From JAABRU01 sp050180235 (GTDB lineage Bacteria; Desulfobacterota; Desulfobacteria; Desulfobacterales; Desulfococcaceae), in the NCBI GenBank assembly GCA_050180235.1, contig JBFXEJ010000004.1, positions 73,513 through 137,512 of the forward strand: 64,000 nt of DNA. The letters run 5' to 3'. This document shows positions 61,366 to 64,000 of this stretch, piece by piece. Position 1 is the stretch's first letter. Every line of letters begins with the position of its first letter. Below the pieces are notes generated by a model, which did no database searches, was not told the origin of the DNA, and was given only the letters and a program-made list of their open reading frames with translations. Both the position numbers and the translations under genes were made by a program.

Positions 61366-63075
61366 TTATTTTGATACAGGCCATGATGTCTTTTCAGAGA
61401 TTTGCTCCAGATGCTCTGCATTGTCATCTTCTTTATGAAGAAAATCAATCATCAGTTTTGTCATATCTCCGGTATGGTTGAAATAGCCTTTGACGGTATT
61501 GTGAATTCCCTCTTCAATCTTATTGTTTTTATCCAGATCCGCAATACATTCAGACTGTTCTTTCTGCTCCTTGATTTTTGCAATGAACATCCGATCCTGC
61601 TTTACCTTCATCTCGAAAAATTCATTGAACGTGTTCAGCAGTTCGGATTTGTGCCTGCCCAGTCTTCCCATTTCCTGTTTTATGCTGTCATAATGCAGTC
61701 CCCTCACAGCAGTCTGCTCTCTGATTTCCTTCATTTTTTCAATGGCTTTTCTCTCCACTGCTTCATAATCCGCAGCAGACATGCGGCTGGTTTCCAGTTT
61801 CAGTTCATATGCGTCTTTTCTTGGAATCACTTTCCAGAGAATGGGAAGAATATCCAGCAGAATAAAAATGGATGTAAGCAGCCAGTTCCATTTTTTCACA
61901 TTGAAATTATTCTGACTTAACTCATCAAGAGCATTGCTTCGGGCCAGAAAATCCATTGCTGCTTTGCTTTCAAGTCCCTGCACTTTTTCATCCCGCAGTT
62001 TTCTGAGCCGGGAAATCTCATTTTTTTTGTCTTCCATCAGACTGCTGTTTCTTGCTGTGAGTGCTGCAAGTTCATTTTTTCCGAATTCCACTGACTCTTT
62101 TTTCATGCCAAAATCCGCTTTTTCCCTTTCCACAGCATTGGCCAGTTGTTCTTCCAGTCTGCGGTACTGTTCCTCGCTTTTCTGTATCTGCTCGTTAAGA
62201 CTTTCAATTTTCAGTTCAACGGATCTGGCAACCGGGCCATGCCCTTTTCTGCCGGTGCGTGTGCTGCTGCCTGCAATTTCATCCGAAAGCTCCTCATGGG
62301 ATTTGTTCAGTTCCTTTCTCAGTTCTGAAATCTCCCTGCCCGTATTTGCCACTTCCTTTCTAAGTTCCGAAATTTCTCTGCTTTCACCGGCCTGATTCAC
62401 ATAGGCCAGGGCATTCCCCTTCTCACTGATCTCTGCGTTCAGTTTTGTGATTTCAGCTTCAATGGCATCAATTTTACCATTGTAATCTTTGCGGATTTCC
62501 TCTTTTCTGCCTTCATTGCGGGAAAAAATATATTCCTCAATATTGTCGCTGAAAAGCCGCAGCACAATGGGATGGGCAATGGCATAGGCAATGAAAACAG
62601 CAATAATAAGACGGCTGAAAACCGAAAAGGAAAAAATGTCTCTGAACAGGGAATTTCCCTTGTCAAAGGTGATGATCAGATAGCGATCTATGTTCAGAAT
62701 AATCAGTCCCCACAGAAAACCGAAACACAGGGACAGGAAAAGATGATCTTTGAATATGGTGGAAAAAAAATAACTTCCTGACCACATGGCCAGCACCGCG
62801 GGCGTAAGCACCAGACATCCCAGTGCTATGTATTTTGTCTTTGTGCTTTTGGAACAGTCTTTCAGAAGTTCCGGATCTGTGCCGCTGCAGAAAAGAAAAA
62901 AACGTTCAGCGTCAGAAATTTTGGGAAAGCGGATACGTCCGGCCATATTGACAAAGGCACGCAGTCTGCTGACAATAAAAGTGAAAAAAGACACCATTAT
63001 CCCCCGCAGCCCGGAAGAGTCCTTTGTGCCTGACAATTCAGTTGATTTCCGATACTTTTCGTTCCAGGTTTTCAA
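61366..63075 (-). CDS. DUF4407 membrane coiled-coil protein
   Basis: A 569-residue protein. Membrane segments: two at about 83-105 and 112-130, one near 152-175, and one late (WNWLLTSIFILLDILPILW, about 405-425). Between them is a very long coiled coil (about 190-385) rich in EISELRKE-type heptads with two near-identical units (GREISELRKELNK, SREISELRKEVAN). The motif GLIILNIDRYLI is the DUF4407 signature. The function is unknown. It overlaps the start region of the preceding gene by 38 bases and is cotranscribed with it. Confidence 0.85.
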   Translation of the reverse strand: MKTWNEKYRKSTELSGTKDSSGLRGIMVSFFTFIVSRLRAFVNMAGRIRFPKISDAERFFLFCSGTDPELLKDCSKSTKTKYIALGCLVLTPAVLAMWSGSYFFSTIFKDHLFLSLCFGFLWGLIILNIDRYLIITFDKGNSLFRDIFSFSVFSRLIIAVFIAYAIAHPIVLRLFSDNIEEYIFSRNEGRKEEIRKDYNGKIDAIEAEITKLNAEISEKGNALAYVNQAGESREISELRKEVANTGREISELRKELNKSHEELSDEIAGSSTRTGRKGHGPVARSVELKIESLNEQIQKSEEQYRRLEEQLANAVEREKADFGMKKESVEFGKNELAALTARNSSLMEDKKNEISRLRKLRDEKVQGLESKAAMDFLARSNALDELSQNNFNVKKWNWLLTSIFILLDILPILWKVIPRKDAYELKLETSRMSAADYEAVERKAIEKMKEIREQTAVRGLHYDSIKQEMGRLGRHKSELLNTFNEFFEMKVKQDRMFIAKIKEQKEQSECIADLDKNNKIEEGIHNTVKGYFNHTGDMTKLMIDFLHKEDDNAEHLEQISEKTSWPVSK

Positions 63076-63607
63076 TGAAGCCCTCTAAAATTTTTTTTAT
63101 GGTTTTAAAATAAATCTCGACCTCAGTTTTCATTGATTCATGGGCATGCTCATACAATACCGGAATATCTCTGTATTCCTCCAGTTCCATGAACTGTGAT
63201 TTCATATTATGCAGAAATTTCCTTCTGCCCGAAGCAATGGTTTCCGAGATTTCCTCAATTTTCTCATTGGCAAATCCGGCCAGACGGGTCTGCAGATCCA
63301 TGCCGATGGGGATCACAAGAGCGTCAGCCAGACGTTTGGCTATTTCCAGTTTAACATTTGAATAAAATTCAAAAAACAGTTCCCTTTTATGGAAAATCAT
63401 TCTCATTTTTTCAACAGTCAGACGTTTATCCTCCTTCTGCACCGCAGAAGGAAAAATCCGTGACAGCAGTCCGGGCTGTTTGTTCAGTTCATCTGTGATT
63501 TCACGGAGAAAACGGTCATTCTCACTGCCCAGATACTGTTCCAGTTTTTCAGCAACAAGATTCAGATCTGCTGAAAAATCAAAATGTTTTGATATAAGAT
63601 GCGACAT
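63038..63607 (-). CDS. unknown helical protein, partner of the DUF4407 gene
   Basis: A 189-residue, all-helical soluble protein with no recognised family: MSHLISKHFDFSADLNLVAEKLEQYLG at the start and IYFKTIKKILEGFIENLERKVSE at the end. The ATG at 63607 follows AAAGGAAG; 42 more codons are open upstream, reaching into a family F repeat region, and are not favoured. Its end overlaps the DUF4407 gene by 38 bases, which points to a shared function, perhaps at the membrane. Confidence 0.72.
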   Translation of the reverse strand: MSHLISKHFDFSADLNLVAEKLEQYLGSENDRFLREITDELNKQPGLLSRIFPSAVQKEDKRLTVEKMRMIFHKRELFFEFYSNVKLEIAKRLADALVIPIGMDLQTRLAGFANEKIEEISETIASGRRKFLHNMKSQFMELEEYRDIPVLYEHAHESMKTEVEIYFKTIKKILEGFIENLERKVSEIN

Positions 63608-63720
63608 TGCTTCCTTTCCGGCCTCCGGATTTGCAAACGCTGATGCTGGGTTCCGCAAATCTTTTACCTGAGAGTGTGCCGTGAAGCAACATATTTTTTC
63701 ATTTCCGTATTTCAGACACA

Positions 63721-63866
63721 GGTAGTGGTGCAAATCTGTTGATCCAAAAATTCCCCTCCCCTGGTGGGAGGGGTCAGGGGAGGGGGATAATCAGTGATGT
63801 TTTCACCCTCCCCCTGCCCCTCCCTCAAGGGAGGGGAGACCTTGTCAACGGATTTGACCCACTACC
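63721..63866. mobile_element. family F miniature element with perfect 8-bp target duplication
   Basis: The left end is GGTAGTGGTGCAAATCTGTTGA and the right end AACGGATTTGACCCACTACC, flanked by CAGACACA on both sides (63713-63720 and 63867-63874). The interior has CCCCTCCC-rich inverted words. The 63608-64000 stretch holds nothing else recognisable; 63875-64000 shows no gene. Confidence 0.88.
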
Positions 63867-64000
63867 CAGACACAGGGAAATGCAAAATATATCTCACAAA
63901 TTTCTCCGGTTTTCAGAAAAATGTCTGTCCCAAAAAACATTAGGGTTTCAGAGTCAGCGGGAACGCCTTATTCCCTGCGTGAACTTTGCGCTTTTTGCGG

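Overview
The window reads as a chromosome segment of a Gram-negative anaerobe, most likely a sulfate-reducing Desulfobacterota (inference). The support is the rpsF-rpsR-DUF2232-rplI order, a corrinoid-activator-like ASKHA ferredoxin protein, a TIGR04211-type SH3/TM protein, a probable selenoprotein, many PAS/two-component proteins and a very large load of short palindromic repeats. Most housekeeping genes look moderately GC-rich. Islands at about 8.9-14.2 kb, 47.5-48.4 kb and 52.7-55.7 kb are visibly AT-richer and carry accessory genes.

Layout. 0-8.6 kb: end of a PpiC-type isomerase, adenine deaminase, tsaD, fmt/def, a flippase-like membrane protein and ribF. 8.6-8.8 kb: tRNA-Leu(CAG) with its promoter and terminator. 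8.9-14.2 kb: accessory island with a SAM methyltransferase, two copies of a PIN-domain gene on a 601-bp direct duplication (one frameshifted, one truncated), a DUF4258/YgiT-type pair and a BLUF-class III cyclase resembling photoactivated adenylyl cyclase. 14.2-28.6 kb: a sigma54 regulator, an Smr protein, two glycosyltransferases, adk, rpsU, folC, queD, dnaJ, nadB and an SH3 protein. 29-34 kb: DUF1178 and a pair of hybrid signalling proteins. 34-42.7 kb: lipA, the ASKHA ferredoxin protein, an acetyl-CoA hydrolase/transferase-GNAT fusion, and a TerB-like/Hsp70/DUF2760 cluster. 42.9-44.2 kb: an unknown protein and a DsbA/FrnE-like gene whose active-site codon is an in-frame TGA. 44.5-46.8 kb: the S6/S18/L9 ribosomal operon. 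47.5-52.6 kb: a metalloprotease, pepN, an orphan UPF0175 protein and a DUF4197 protein. 52.7-54.3 kb: an ISAzo13-like IS broken by a nested miniature element. 54.4-55.7 kb: a probable restriction-modification pair. 56-63.6 kb: a DinG-like helicase, a K+ channel, mltG and a DUF4407 gene pair. Intergenic space is dominated by several families of miniature inverted-repeat elements, often nested.

The most notable items are the putative light-driven cAMP producer (12650-13714), the hidden selenoprotein (43542-44174) with a hairpin suitable as a bacterial SECIS, and the mobile-element archaeology: an IS whose ends match two local repeat families, and a miniature element whose conceptual removal, with its 8-bp target duplication, restores the transposase frame. 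All functional names rest on motif recognition by eye; no database search was run.
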